From contig CAKPER010000062.1 of the NCBI GenBank assembly GCA_934149245.1, positions 1 to 6,165 of the forward strand: DNA of 6,165 bases, in the 5' to 3' direction. Shown here piece by piece: positions 1 to 5,975 of the stretch. Source of the stretch: an uncultured Bacilli bacterium. GTDB lineage: Bacteria > Bacillota_I > Bacilli_A > RF39 > UBA660. Position 1 is the stretch's first letter, and each line of letters opens with the position of its first letter. The notes beneath the pieces are model-generated. The model was given only the letters and a program-made list of their open reading frames with translations, ran no database searches and was not told where the DNA came from. A program made the translations under genes and the position numbers.

Positions 1-1364
1 ATTTTATGAGCAGAATCATTAAGTTCAACACCAAAGCTTACCTCACCTCTATTAATAGAACTTATAAGCCGTAAAACTTCACTAGGTATTTTTATCATAC
101 TACTACCACTATTTACAACACTTCTAGTTAAATCTACTGCATTTTCTTTATTAAATATTTCAGAAACAGCTTCTTCTTTAGCTTTATTAGATAAAACTTC
201 AAATAAGCTAATATCTGGACTAACTAATTCTAAAACTCCCTCTATAACACCAATTCCTCTAACTAACATCGTTATATTTTTATCTAGTTTTATATTATTA
301 CTTTGTAACATTTTAAACATACTATTAATAAAAGCTAAAGTATCTGTATCTTTAATTTCTAGGGTACCATTTTTTGATAAAATATTTTCTATATCACGTC
401 TTAACTTTATATGATTAACTTCACCTTTAACATTAGATAATCCAAGTAAAGACCTCTCAACTCCATAAATATCATTTTTAACAATAGAAACTATACAACT
501 TCTTAAAAGTTCTCTATCCCTATTACTAACTCTTCCCATCATTCCAAAATCAATAAAGACTATCTTACCATCCTGTATCACTATATTATCAGAATGAGGA
601 TCGGCATGAAAAAATCCATCATCTAGTGCTTGTTTCATATAATTATTACATAATTTTAAACCAATCTCATTAGTATCATACCCACTACTTACCAATGCTT
701 CCACATCATTTATAAAAGTTCCCGTTACTTCTTCCATAACCAAAACCTTAGTAGTAGATAAATTCTTATACACTATAGGCCCTCTAACATAAACTATATC
801 TTTATTATTATTATTAAATTCTTCTATATGAGAAGCTTCTATTTCAAAATTCATCTCTTCTTTAGCTGAAGCAAATATCTGATCAAGAGCTTCATTAAGA
901 TCCATAACTTTAAAGATATAATTTAAATGTAGTAAAGAAATTGCTTTCTTCAAAAGTTTTATATCCATAGCCATTCTCTGATATATTCCTCTTCTTTGAA
1001 TCTTCACAACAACTCTCTCACCCGTTATAAGATTAGCTCTATGAACCTGAGCAATAGATGCTGATCCTATACAATTCTCATCTATATCCTTAAAAATTTC
1101 TTTATAATCATCATATTCTTCCATAAGAATAGCTTCTACCTCATCAAAACTCATTGGAGCAACGCTACTTCTAAGTTTAGAAAGTTCATCACAATATTCC
1201 TTTGGAAAAATATCTACTCTATTAGACATTATTTGACCTATCTTTATAAATGTAGGACCAAGTTGCTCTATCACAGTACAAAATTTAGTAGGATTAATTC
1301 CCCCTAGTATATCATTATCTTTTAATATTCCTATTATTTCTTTTAAACGCTGTCTTTCATTCAT
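1..1364 (-). CDS. UbiB/ABC1 (AarF) family atypical kinase, C-terminus cut off by window edge
   Basis: The visible 454 codons are an ABC1/UbiB/COQ8-type protein-kinase-like domain. Family hallmarks seen in order are the KxGQ motif (K41-I-G-Q44), the Ala/Ser-rich nucleotide loop (GSASIAQVH, 100-108), the ATP-site lysine in VVVKIQ (K121), an acidic EEMNFEIEA segment (169-177), the catalytic HADPH (253-257) and DFG (D272-G274). Family knowledge: these atypical kinases/ATPases support isoprenoid-quinone or other membrane-lipid processes, and bacterial members of about 500-560 residues usually end in a hydrophobic hairpin. That part would lie beyond the left edge. Oddity: the usual HADPHPGN loop reads HADPHSDN, while the catalytic Asp and metal-binding Asn (N260) remain. 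The start follows an AGGA box that overlaps the stop codon of the upstream phasin-like gene, 10 bases away, so the two are probably translationally coupled. The family call is secure; the substrate is unknown. Confidence 0.95.
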   Translation of the reverse strand, partial: MNERQRLKEIIGILKDNDILGGINPTKFCTVIEQLGPTFIKIGQIMSNRVDIFPKEYCDELSKLRSSVAPMSFDEVEAILMEEYDDYKEIFKDIDENCIGSASIAQVHRANLITGERVVVKIQRRGIYQRMAMDIKLLKKAISLLHLNYIFKVMDLNEALDQIFASAKEEMNFEIEASHIEEFNNNNKDIVYVRGPIVYKNLSTTKVLVMEEVTGTFINDVEALVSSGYDTNEIGLKLCNNYMKQALDDGFFHADPHSDNIVIQDGKIVFIDFGMMGRVSNRDRELLRSCIVSIVKNDIYGVERSLLGLSNVKGEVNHIKLRRDIENILSKNGTLEIKDTDTLAFINSMFKMLQSNNIKLDKNITMLVRGIGVIEGVLELVSPDISLFEVLSNKAKEEAVSEIFNKENAVDLTRSVVNSGSSMIKIPSEVLRLISSINRGEVSFGVELNDSAHK

Positions 1365-1374
1365 TTAAACATTC

Positions 1375-1725
1375 CTACTTATTACTTTTATTATTTTTAA
1401 AATCTTTAGTTTCTTGTTTTTTCTTATCTTCAACCTTTTTATCACTACTCTTAAGTAACTTTTCTAATTCTAATTTTTCTTCATCATTCATACTTTTAAT
1501 AGCTTCTACAATATCTTCCTTAGTAGTTTTATTAACCTCTATTGTAACAGAATCCTTAATCTTATCTTTTATATTTCTCTTAAGTTCTTCATTCTTAACC
1601 ATACCTTGTTTATAAAAAGATTCTCCCTTATCTAACAATTCTCTTCTAAGTTCTTGAGCCTTCTCTCCTGTTAAAGATATAGCCCCCAATCCCATATATA
1701 TAATATTTTTTAATTCTTCTCTCAT
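1375..1725 (-). CDS. Phasin-like small helical protein, partner of UbiB-family kinase
   Basis: This is a 116-residue protein, almost entirely predicted helix. A mildly hydrophobic N-terminal stretch (about residues 8-18, IIYMGLGAISL) is followed by an amphipathic helix (TGEKAQELRRELLDKG), and the rest is very Lys/Glu-rich with a polar KNNKSNK tail. The pattern GLGAxSLTxEKAxxLxxELLxKGE matches proteins annotated as phasin family or polyhydroxyalkanoate-regulator-like in Firmicutes. From memory, these are often encoded directly beside AarF/UbiB kinases, as here. A role in granule coating is not implied, because no polyester synthase genes are in view. A membrane-surface or lipid-associated adaptor for the kinase is a reasonable inference. 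The start has a good AAAGGA box 9 bases upstream. The gene lies 21 bases after the pilin-like gene and 10 bases before the kinase gene, consistent with one transcript. Confidence 0.75.
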   Translation of the reverse strand: MREELKNIIYMGLGAISLTGEKAQELRRELLDKGESFYKQGMVKNEELKRNIKDKIKDSVTIEVNKTTKEDIVEAIKSMNDEEKLELEKLLKSSDKKVEDKKKQETKDFKNNKSNK

Positions 1726-1746
1726 CTTTATCTATCCTTTCAATTA

Positions 1747-2205
1747 TTATTTTATAGTAATTTTACCATATTTAAAATCTTTACTAGAGCAATCATATGT
1801 AACTACTATATAACTTTCTTCTTTCTTAATTGGCTTATTAGTTTTAGGATTAATTATTTCATCAAAATTACTCTTTAAATATCCTTCGTTAACTAATATT
1901 GAAACACTTATCTCACTATTTGTAATTTTTTTTAGATTTGTACCAGTACCAATAGAAGTTATATTTCTCTTATTATTATTATTATCACAACTACTGTCAT
2001 CCAAACTAATCTCATATCTATTATCAGATATATATGCCCTAGCACTACTTTTAATAGAATTTGTTAAATTTTCTGAATTATTTGTTTTATTTTCCTCAAT
2101 AACCCCAGATATAGTTGGTACCATTATAACAGCAAGCATTCCCATAATAGCAATAACTGCTAACAATTCTACCAAAGTAAAACCTTTATAATTAAGTTTC
2201 ATCAT
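1747..2205 (-). CDS. Type IV pilin-like / pseudopilin protein with prepilin peptidase site
   Basis: This 152-residue protein begins with a short basic leader ending in G8, followed by FTLVELLAVIAIMGMLAVI. That is the class III prepilin signature: cleavage after Gly8, methylated Phe9, and Glu13 as the mature Glu5, followed by a hydrophobic helix to about residue 29. Family knowledge: such proteins are processed by a prepilin peptidase (PilD/ComC type) and built into type IV pili, competence pili or type II-like pseudopili. The soluble domain has only two cysteines (C73 and C139), a plausible disulfide, and an Asn run (75-78) encoded by a TTA/TAA microsatellite. No assembly genes are in the window, so it could be an orphan pilin. 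The start is the first of two adjacent Met codons, placed by an AAGGGTG box at 2211-2217. It is the promoter-proximal gene of the operon with the phasin-like and UbiB genes. Confidence 0.9.
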   Translation of the reverse strand: MMKLNYKGFTLVELLAVIAIMGMLAVIMVPTISGVIEENKTNNSENLTNSIKSSARAYISDNRYEISLDDSSCDNNNNKRNITSIGTGTNLKKITNSEISVSILVNEGYLKSNFDEIINPKTNKPIKKEESYIVVTYDCSSKDFKYGKITIK

Positions 2206-2210
2206 ACAAT

Positions 2211-2217
2211 CACCCTT
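2211..2217 (-). promoter_or_regulatory. Ribosome binding site of the pilin-like gene
   Basis: On the minus strand this reads AAGGGTG, 5 bases before the first of two tandem ATG codons (2205-2203 and 2202-2200). The spacing favours the first ATG. Confidence 0.6.
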
Positions 2218-2235
2218 AATTCTCTTACAAGTATT

Positions 2236-2264
2236 ATTTTAACACCTCAATCATTAAAAAGCAA
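2236..2264 (-). promoter_or_regulatory. Promoter of the pilin-phasin-UbiB operon
   Basis: On the minus strand there is a -35 TTGCTT (2264-2259), a 17-base spacer and a -10 TAAAAT (2241-2236). The -10 is preceded by TGT, giving an extended -10 (TGnTAAAAT). The predicted transcription start is near 2229, leaving a leader of about 24 bases that contains the ribosome binding site. No other convincing promoter is seen before the phasin-like or UbiB genes. Confidence 0.7.
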
Positions 2265-2280
2265 GTTATATAAAGTGTAA

Positions 2281-2297
2281 ATAAAAATCATTTTTAT
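2281..2297. promoter_or_regulatory. Dyad-symmetric site between divergent promoters
   Basis: Perfect 7-base arms ATAAAAA and TTTTTAT flank a TCA centre, midway between the -35 boxes of the leftward operon (2259-2264) and the rightward dehydrogenase gene (2306-2311). The position would suit an operator. In DNA this AT-rich a 7-base dyad can also arise by chance, and no regulator gene is nearby. Confidence 0.2.
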
Positions 2298-2305
2298 GTC
2301 AAATT

Positions 2306-2335
2306 TTAACAATAAATTTTTAAATATGATATAAT
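2306..2335 (+). promoter_or_regulatory. Promoter of the SDR gene
   Basis: The site has a -35 TTAACA (2306-2311), an 18-base spacer and a consensus -10 TATAAT (2330-2335). A TG at 2327-2328 adds an extended -10. Transcription would start near 2342, just ahead of the GGTAAGGTG ribosome binding region that serves the ATG at 2360. Confidence 0.8.
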
Positions 2336-2359
2336 CAAAAAGAAAGGTAAGGTGATAAA

Positions 2360-3100
2360 ATGTTAGAAGGAAAAGTTGCAATTATTACAGGTGGAACTAG
2401 AGGAATTGGCTTTGAAACAGTAAAATTATTTCTAAAAAATAATGCTAAAGTTGCTTTATTTGGTAGTAGAAAAGAAACTGTTGATAAAGCTATTAATGAA
2501 TTAAAAGAAGAAAATGCTAATTACAATGTTATTGGTTTATATCCTAATTTAACTCTTGAATCTGAAATAAATGAAGCATATAAAAAAGTTAATGAAGAAT
2601 TTGGTAAAATTGATATCTTAATCAATAATGCAGGTATCTCTTCATCTACTCCACTAGAAAAATACTCTGAAGATGAATATAATAAAATAATTAATATTAA
2701 TGTTAAAGGTGTATTTTTATGTTCTAAATTAATAGTTCCATATTTTGAAAATAATGGTGGTGTAATACTAAATACTAGTTCAATGGTTAGTATATATGGA
2801 CAACCTAGTGGCTGTTTATATCCAGCATCTAAATTTTTTGTAAATGGATTAACAAAGTCATTAGCAAGAGAACTTGCTCCTAAAAAAATAAGAGTTAATG
2901 CTGTTGCTCCAGGTATAACAGAAACAGATATGGTTTCAGCTCTACCTAAAGAAGTAATAGAACCTCTTATAAAAACTATTCCTTTAGGAAGAATAGGAAA
3001 ACCATTAGATATAGCTAATGCTTTCTTATTCTTAGCAAGTGATAATGCCAGCTACATTACTGGAGAAATTCTTCAAGTAGATGGTTGTGCAAGAGCCTAA
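2360..3100 (+). CDS. Short-chain dehydrogenase/reductase (classical SDR, FabG-like)
   Basis: This 246-residue protein is full length for a classical SDR. It shows the Rossmann glycine motif TGGTRGIG (10-17), the NNAG motif (89-92), the structural Asn in ININVKG (N114) and the catalytic Ser141, Tyr154 and Lys158 (YPASK). The PG of the VAPG segment (184-185) and the VDG near the C-terminus are also typical. R14 and R37 sit where NADPH-preferring FabG enzymes have basic residues, so NADPH use is likely. It reduces or oxidises a carbonyl/hydroxyl group in the cytosol. Whether the substrate is 3-oxoacyl-ACP or a small alcohol or steroid cannot be read from sequence. The GFE..KLF, FGSR and YPASK features resemble, from memory, the BaiA type of gut hydroxysteroid dehydrogenase as well as FabG. 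There are no fatty-acid genes alongside, which argues against a core FabG. The gene is monocistronic, with its own promoter and terminator. Confidence 0.95.
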   Translation: MLEGKVAIITGGTRGIGFETVKLFLKNNAKVALFGSRKETVDKAINELKEENANYNVIGLYPNLTLESEINEAYKKVNEEFGKIDILINNAGISSSTPLEKYSEDEYNKIININVKGVFLCSKLIVPYFENNGGVILNTSSMVSIYGQPSGCLYPASKFFVNGLTKSLARELAPKKIRVNAVAPGITETDMVSALPKEVIEPLIKTIPLGRIGKPLDIANAFLFLASDNASYITGEILQVDGCARA

Positions 3101-3135
3101 AAAAAATAATGAGCACTAAATGTTCATTATTTTTT
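3101..3135. terminator. Bidirectional rho-independent terminator
   Basis: A 15-base-pair stem (AAAAAATAATGAGCA with TGTTCATTATTTTTT, one G-U pair) closes a 5-base loop CTAAA. T-rich tails lie on both strands. It sits between the convergent dehydrogenase gene, whose stop ends at 3100, and the TasA-like gene, whose stop begins at 3139 on the minus strand. It can end transcription from both sides. Confidence 0.9.
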
Positions 3136-3136
3136 A

Positions 3137-3826
3137 TTATTCTATTATTGTTGAAGTAATACCTGTACCATCTCTACCTTCAAAAGATACAACAGCCTCA
3201 AAACTTTTACCAGCATCTGCAGTTTGCTGTTCAGATCCCGTTTCATTTATCCAAATGACTATATAATAAGTTTCAGATGGATTTTCTCCTCCCTTAGCTG
3301 ACAAAATAACATCTGTACAATCAGGTGAAGCACCTGTATTAGGACAACTGTTACCAGTAGTTAAGTCTAACTTAATTTTAGATACAGCAGCAACACCAGC
3401 ATAAGAACCAGTCGTAGCAGTATCTAAAGCTGTTGTACTCTTAACACGTCTCCATTTTAAATTAGGTGTAACACTATTAAACATAATACTACCACGAACA
3501 ATCGCACCAGCATTACTATTATTAGTAACTGTTATAGTATAAACCTTACAAACAATATTACCATTTCCATCAACACATTGATTTGTTGTATTCATAGCAG
3601 TTCCTAAACCAGCCATTTTTTGAGGGACAAAGACACCAGTATTATTACTTTTTAAAGTTGCTGGTGATACAACTACATCTAAAGATGCAGTAGCAACAGT
3701 ACCAGTAACTTTATTAGTAGCTGTTGCCGATAATGCAAAAAAGGCATAAGTAGAACCAGTAACTGAAATAGCTAAAGTCATTATCAAAGCTACTATAATA
3801 ATATTCTTATTTTTTATCTTTTTCAT
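3137..3826 (-). CDS. TasA/camelysin-like secreted protein with SipW-type signal peptide (paralogue 1)
   Basis: This 229-residue protein has a basic start (MKKIKNKN), a hydrophobic core (about 9-24) and GSTYAFFALSATATNK. That resembles SipW-dependent signal peptides of TasA/CalY proteins, with likely cleavage after A28. After cleavage the start (ATNKVTGTVATASLDV) parallels the segment KDATFASGTLDL of TasA, which in that family takes part in strand exchange between fibre subunits. The mature part is beta-rich and high in Thr, Ser, Ala and Gly. It has C84-VDGNGNIV-C93, then LKW, a second Cys pair (C161, C170), YYIVIWINE and a C-terminal GTGITSTI. Many blocks are shared with the gene immediately upstream, so the two arose by tandem duplication. 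The start follows GGAGTGGAG. The 26-base gap without a promoter puts it second in a two-gene operon. An extracellular matrix or fibre role is inferred from the family; no enzymatic motif is seen. Confidence 0.82.
   Translation of the reverse strand: MKKIKNKNIIIVALIMTLAISVTGSTYAFFALSATATNKVTGTVATASLDVVVSPATLKSNNTGVFVPQKMAGLGTAMNTTNQCVDGNGNIVCKVYTITVTNNSNAGAIVRGSIMFNSVTPNLKWRRVKSTTALDTATTGSYAGVAAVSKIKLDLTTGNSCPNTGASPDCTDVILSAKGGENPSETYYIVIWINETGSEQQTADAGKSFEAVVSFEGRDGTGITSTIIE
3710..3727. repeat. 18-base identity between the TasA-like paralogues, copy 1
   Basis: TTTATTAGTAGCTGTTGC is identical at 3710-3727 and 4465-4482. On the minus strand both encode ATATNK just after the signal peptide. This is residual nucleotide identity from the gene duplication rather than a mobile repeat. 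It is the likeliest place for recombination between the two genes. Confidence 0.7.
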
Positions 3827-3852
3827 TTCTCCACTCCAAAATCTATATTTTT

Positions 3853-4602
3853 TTACCCAGTAATAGTAGAAGTGATACCTGTACCATTAGAAGATGTAAA
3901 AGAAATTGTCGCTGTCCATGTTCCTGAATCAGTCTGAGCAGTAGGTCCTCCTAATTCTTGAATCCAAAAAACTATCCAATACTGTTTCGTTGCTCCTGCC
4001 GATAATTTTAAACTAGGAGTAGTAGTAGTACTAGAATTATCAGAAGCATCAGTAAATAAAACCTCCTTATCCTTTGCATCCATTGCATTATGAATTTTAC
4101 TATCTGTTGCAGAACTAATTGTAACAGCAGTGGCGCTTTTCATCTTAGCCCACTTTAAATTAGTTGATGGACTAGTAAATTTTATTTTTCCATCAACAAC
4201 CACATTAGCAGAACTAGAATTTTTAATTGTAAATGTATACACTTTACATATAACATTTCCATTATCATCAACGCATGGAACCGCAGTAGATTGTGGGCCA
4301 CCAGGTTTTCCGCCAGTAACAGCCAATTGTAATACATTCTTAGAATTATTATATGCATACTGTGGAACCATTGGTTTACTAGCATATGTTGTATCAGGAT
4401 TAGGCGATACAATAGATGGTTCAGCACTAAAAGTTAAATTACCACTAGCAACCGTACCTGTCGGTTTATTAGTAGCTGTTGCTGACAAAGCCAAATAAGC
4501 ATAAGTTCCACCAGTAGTTGTAACCATAACAATTGCTATAAGTACTAACAGACTATATATTTTCTTTGAGTCTCCATTATTTTTTTTCTCACTATTATTC
4601 AT
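3853..4602 (-). CDS. TasA/camelysin-like secreted protein with SipW-type signal peptide (paralogue 2)
   Basis: This is a 249-residue paralogue of the following gene. It has a longer polar N-terminus (NNSEKKNNGDSKK), a hydrophobic segment (about 16-30) and GGTYAYLALSATATNK, with probable SipW-type cleavage after A35. Shared blocks are GTVASGNLTF, C110-VDDNGNVI-C119-KVYTFTIKN, TNLKW, YWIVFWIQE and C-terminal GTGITSTI. It lacks the second Cys pair of the paralogue. It has an extra Gly/Pro-rich insertion (about 90-108) ahead of the Cys hairpin. No transmembrane helix, LPxTG or other sorting motif follows the signal, so it is predicted to be released or assembled outside the cell. The start has an excellent GGAGG box 7 bases upstream and its own promoter. 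It is the first gene of the two-gene operon. Function as a fibre or biofilm-matrix subunit is inferred from TasA/CalY resemblance. The dedicated signal peptidase is not in the window. Confidence 0.82.
   Translation of the reverse strand: MNNSEKKNNGDSKKIYSLLVLIAIVMVTTTGGTYAYLALSATATNKPTGTVASGNLTFSAEPSIVSPNPDTTYASKPMVPQYAYNNSKNVLQLAVTGGKPGGPQSTAVPCVDDNGNVICKVYTFTIKNSSSANVVVDGKIKFTSPSTNLKWAKMKSATAVTISSATDSKIHNAMDAKDKEVLFTDASDNSSTTTTPSLKLSAGATKQYWIVFWIQELGGPTAQTDSGTWTATISFTSSNGTGITSTITG
4465..4482. repeat. 18-base identity between the TasA-like paralogues, copy 2
   Basis: This is the second copy of TTTATTAGTAGCTGTTGC, in the same orientation and the same coding position (ATATNK) as at 3710-3727. 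Confidence 0.7.
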
Positions 4603-4627
4603 TCATATTCCTCCATATCCTAAAATG

Positions 4628-4656
4628 ATTATAACAAAAAAGAAAAAAAATAACAA
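4628..4656 (-). promoter_or_regulatory. Promoter of the TasA-like operon, overlapping a terminator
   Basis: On the minus strand there is a -35 TTGTTA (4656-4651), an exact 17-base spacer made almost wholly of T, and a consensus -10 TATAAT (4633-4628). Transcription would start near 4621, leaving a leader of about 19 bases with GGAGG at 4608-4612. The -35 lies in the 3' stem arm of the upstream gene's terminator, and its T-tract is the spacer. Confidence 0.75.
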
Positions 4657-4684
4657 TAGAATATATTAATTTTTATTGTTATTT
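4635..4684 (-). terminator. Terminator of the NlpC/P60-like gene
   Basis: On the minus strand an 11-base-pair stem (AAATAACAATA, 4684-4674, with TATTGTTATTT, 4658-4648) encloses a 15-base loop. It is followed by a run of Ts broken by one C. The stop codon TAA (4681-4679) lies inside the 5' arm. The stem is AT-rich and may be leaky, allowing some readthrough into the TasA-like operon. Confidence 0.65.
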
Positions 4685-5770
4685 CACTCTAAGTATTTTC
4701 CAAACTCTTTTCCAATTACCTTTATTAATAGACTTTATTTCAATCGGTCCAAAGGTTTTAAACGATAAATTTCCCTTAGCTCCATTCTCTCTCCATCTTC
4801 CAGCATCATACCACTTACCTCCTCCAGCATAAACATTAGTATGTCGTTCATCTTTCCATAACACAATATCTCCAGGTTTCAAAGAACCATCTTTAATTAA
4901 TTTATCTACTCTTTCACCATCATATTTACTAATATATTTAAGACCATTTTTCATTTTTTTCTCAACACTACCATCACTATGATTATAAACTATCTTATTT
5001 TTTTTATCTGTATAAGCTTTATAAAAAGCATCACCACTATCTAATATTCCAATCTCTACCAATCCCCAAGATACATACTTTGCACAATTAGTCTTATGAT
5101 TACTTTTTTTAGCACTACTAAATGAACCACTAGTTTTATCATTAGAATATTTCCAACTCTTGCCATCTTCATGAGCCTTCTCAACAACACTACTCATTTT
5201 ATCCAAAGAATTAATTAAAGCCTCAGCACTAGCATTAGTTGTTTTCTCGCTATCACCAGTACTATTATCACTAACACTACTGCTATTACTGCTAGTAGTA
5301 GAACTACTATTATCCGAATCAACTATTGTTTTAGTAGGTGTCTTATTATCTTTTTTCTTATCTTCTTCATATTTTTTCTTTAGTTTATCCAGTCTATCAT
5401 TCTCTTCAGCTTCTGCCAAAAAATTTTCTTGTTCAACAAATTTATCTATTTTAGAAACTGTAGCATTAGAAAAACATGATAAATAATTGATACTATTCCC
5501 TGAATCATTAACCATATCAATAACAAAACTAACAATAGTAGGCATCAAAAATAAAGCAATACACATTAAAATTCTTTTCAAAGTAACCTTAAAATCTTTA
5601 TTATTTTTCAAATCATCTTCTTTACTTATAACTCCCTTAAACATATCTATTGATACCATCACAATAAGTCCCATAGGAATTATCAAAAAAACAACATTAA
5701 TTAATTGTTTAACAAAATAAACAACTTTTAAAATACTGCTCATTTCACAAGCATTAGTTAAAAAAAACAT
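4679..5770 (-). CDS. Two-helix membrane domain fused to a papain-like (NlpC/P60 or CHAP type) cell-wall peptidase domain
   Basis: This 363-residue protein has four parts. Residues about 15-45 and 66-87 are transmembrane helices joined by a charged loop. The outer flanks carry C8 and C99, which could pair if both ends are outside. Residues 105-140 are highly charged and probably coiled coil. Residues 151-180 are a Ser/Thr/Asn-rich linker suited to crossing the wall. The C-terminal domain (about 185-363) shows TNCAKYVSW with candidate nucleophile C229, LKPGDIV (297-303), and H310 in RHTNVYAGGGKWYDAG, with D322 as a possible third residue. This order is typical of NlpC/P60 and CHAP peptidoglycan hydrolases or amidases. 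The membrane part resembles, loosely and from memory, VirB2/TrbC-like two-helix proteins. The start has GGAGGT 8 bases upstream (5779-5784), which favours it over Met10. It lies just upstream of the TasA-like operon but has its own terminator. A role in opening or remodelling the wall for surface structures is inferred. Confidence 0.78.
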   Translation of the reverse strand: MFFLTNACEMSSILKVVYFVKQLINVVFLIIPMGLIVMVSIDMFKGVISKEDDLKNNKDFKVTLKRILMCIALFLMPTIVSFVIDMVNDSGNSINYLSCFSNATVSKIDKFVEQENFLAEAEENDRLDKLKKKYEEDKKKDNKTPTKTIVDSDNSSSTTSSNSSSVSDNSTGDSEKTTNASAEALINSLDKMSSVVEKAHEDGKSWKYSNDKTSGSFSSAKKSNHKTNCAKYVSWGLVEIGILDSGDAFYKAYTDKKNKIVYNHSDGSVEKKMKNGLKYISKYDGERVDKLIKDGSLKPGDIVLWKDERHTNVYAGGGKWYDAGRWRENGAKGNLSFKTFGPIEIKSINKGNWKRVWKILRVK

Positions 5771-5795
5771 TTATTATTACCTCCACTCTAAATAA

Positions 5796-5824
5796 ATTCT
5801 ATCAAATTAATATGTTATTGTCTA
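5796..5824 (-). promoter_or_regulatory. Promoter of the NlpC/P60-like gene
   Basis: On the minus strand there is a -35 TAGACA (5824-5819), a 17-base spacer and a -10 TAGAAT (5801-5796), with TGA before it giving an extended -10. Each box matches consensus at 5 of 6. The predicted start near 5789 leaves a leader of about 18 bases carrying the GGAGGT box. Confidence 0.65.
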
Positions 5825-5853
5825 TAAAAAAATTATTTCTCATAATATTTATT

Positions 5854-5880
5854 AATTTAACACTCAAAGTTAAATTTAAT
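5854..5880. repeat. Inverted and direct GTTAAATTTAA elements, copy 1
   Basis: AATTTAAC (5854-5861) and GTTAAATT (5869-5876) form an 8-base inverted repeat around ACTCAAA. The right arm begins inside AAAGTTAAATTTAA (5866-5879), which recurs exactly at 5976-5989, 110 bases away. The repeats lie between the two divergent promoters and could be operator sites. No T-tract follows, so this is not a terminator. Confidence 0.35.
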
Positions 5881-5975
5881 TAATTTTTAAAATTAAGAAC
5901 TATTATTTTAGTAAAATTAAATTTTTTAAAATATATTCATCTCAAAATTAATTTTTTATATAAACAACTAATTAG

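Noticed and set aside
1970..1984. (TTA)5 microsatellite in the pilin-like gene as a phase-variation switch
   Set aside because: A triplet repeat changes the Asn count without shifting the frame, and five units is short. Similar AAT runs occur elsewhere in the window.
4182..4427. An 81-codon minus-strand open frame inside the second TasA-like gene
   Set aside because: It is a frame-shifted reading of the real gene. The product (LLYRLILIQH...) has no recognisable features.
4130..4498. A 122-codon open frame on the plus strand, opposite the second TasA-like gene
   Set aside because: It is antisense to a gene with a signal peptide, paralogue and ribosome binding site. The open frame results from that gene's codon composition, and it has no ribosome binding site of its own.
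5487..5720. A 77-codon plus-strand open frame opposite the membrane segments of the peptidase fusion
   Set aside because: It is an antisense shadow. The hydrophobic look comes from the complementary strand of the membrane-helix codons.
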